Positions 63,747 through 64,000 of a stretch of 64,000 nucleotides of DNA are shown here, in pieces. Position numbers and translations under genes: made by a program. Source of the DNA: Prorocentrum cordatum (taxonomy: Eukaryota; Sar; Dinophyceae; Prorocentrales; Prorocentraceae); NCBI GenBank assembly GCA_963575745.1, contig CAUYUJ010019093.1, positions 332,854-396,853 of the forward strand. The letters are read 5' to 3'. Numbering within the stretch: the first letter of the stretch is position 1; each line of letters starts with the position of its first letter. Below the pieces are notes generated by a model. The model was not told where the DNA came from, ran no database searches, and saw nothing but the letters and a program-made list of their open reading frames with translations.

Positions 63747-64000
63747 GCCAAGTGGGTTGTTGGTTCGTCAAGATTCACTTAGCGACGCGCGGAGATCAGC
63801 GCGGGGTCCTTTCGCTTCCCCGCAGAAGCGGCGCGCTCCGTCGCGTCCAATCGGGCGGCCCCGGCCTCTCGCGCTTCTCGGGGGGCAAGAAGCCTTTCTC
63901 CCGAGCCTTGGACCTGGCACCCAAACGCGCCAGATCCACGGATGCCCCCCCTCTGGAGGGGACACTTAGCACACACCCCTTGATCCGTGGAGCAGCGGGG

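Overview
This window is nuclear DNA of a dinoflagellate. The evidence in the sequence: two degenerate copies of the 22-nt dinoflagellate spliced leader (SL) lie in genomic DNA just upstream of ORFs (minus strand 12444-12465, plus strand 35482-35503). Introns have GC-AG, GA-AG and GT-AG ends with short direct repeats across the splice sites. One protein begins with KRPAA-type basic motifs, which I associate with dinoflagellate nuclear proteins. Gene density is very low in a mass of satellites, minisatellites and fold-back elements. A Prorocentrum- or Symbiodinium-like genome fits, but I cannot name the species.

Layout. 1-2.3 kb: a degenerate ~54-bp repeat, then a ~940-bp (ACT)n microsatellite. 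4.1-14.1 kb: long arrays of an A-tract repeat (alternating 10- and 11-bp steps) separate exons of a minus-strand gene. That gene has an AT-hook exon (10689-11104), a basic exon (to 10360) and a Ulp1/C48-type cysteine protease module (6170-8034). Upstream of it is an intronless minus-strand ORF (12047-12382) with an SL relic. 14.7-26.3 kb: three tandem copies of a 3.8-4.0-kb unit. Each carries an A-tract array and a small two-exon membrane-protein gene, broken in copy 1 and intact in copies 2 and 3. 26.3-30 kb: MITE-like and hairpin elements and one possible membrane-protein exon.

30.1-49.5 kb: five head-to-tail copies of a composite repeat. Each has a conserved head, a hexamer or (TCC)n tract, a 73-bp VNTR, a conserved tail and a short A-rich end, the same plan as primate SVA elements. 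One copy is interrupted inside its fifth 73-bp unit by an 11,778-bp element (34964-46741). This element has 14-bp perfect terminal inverted repeats and a TA duplication, and removing it restores the 73-bp unit exactly. It carries three plus-strand genes: an SL-marked gene (35554-37110), a KRPAA gene (39628-40734), and a multi-exon gene (about 43033-46038) of a family I recall as multicopy in dinoflagellates, here the best transposase candidate. It also holds several perfect palindromes. I regard this element as the main discovery.

49.5-64 kb: minisatellites (two with 42-bp periods), a small two-exon minus-strand membrane-protein gene (~52480-52908), and dense dispersed MITE or fold-back families. 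Several of these families recur at 26-29 kb. Most long ORFs here are translations of simple repeats and were left out.
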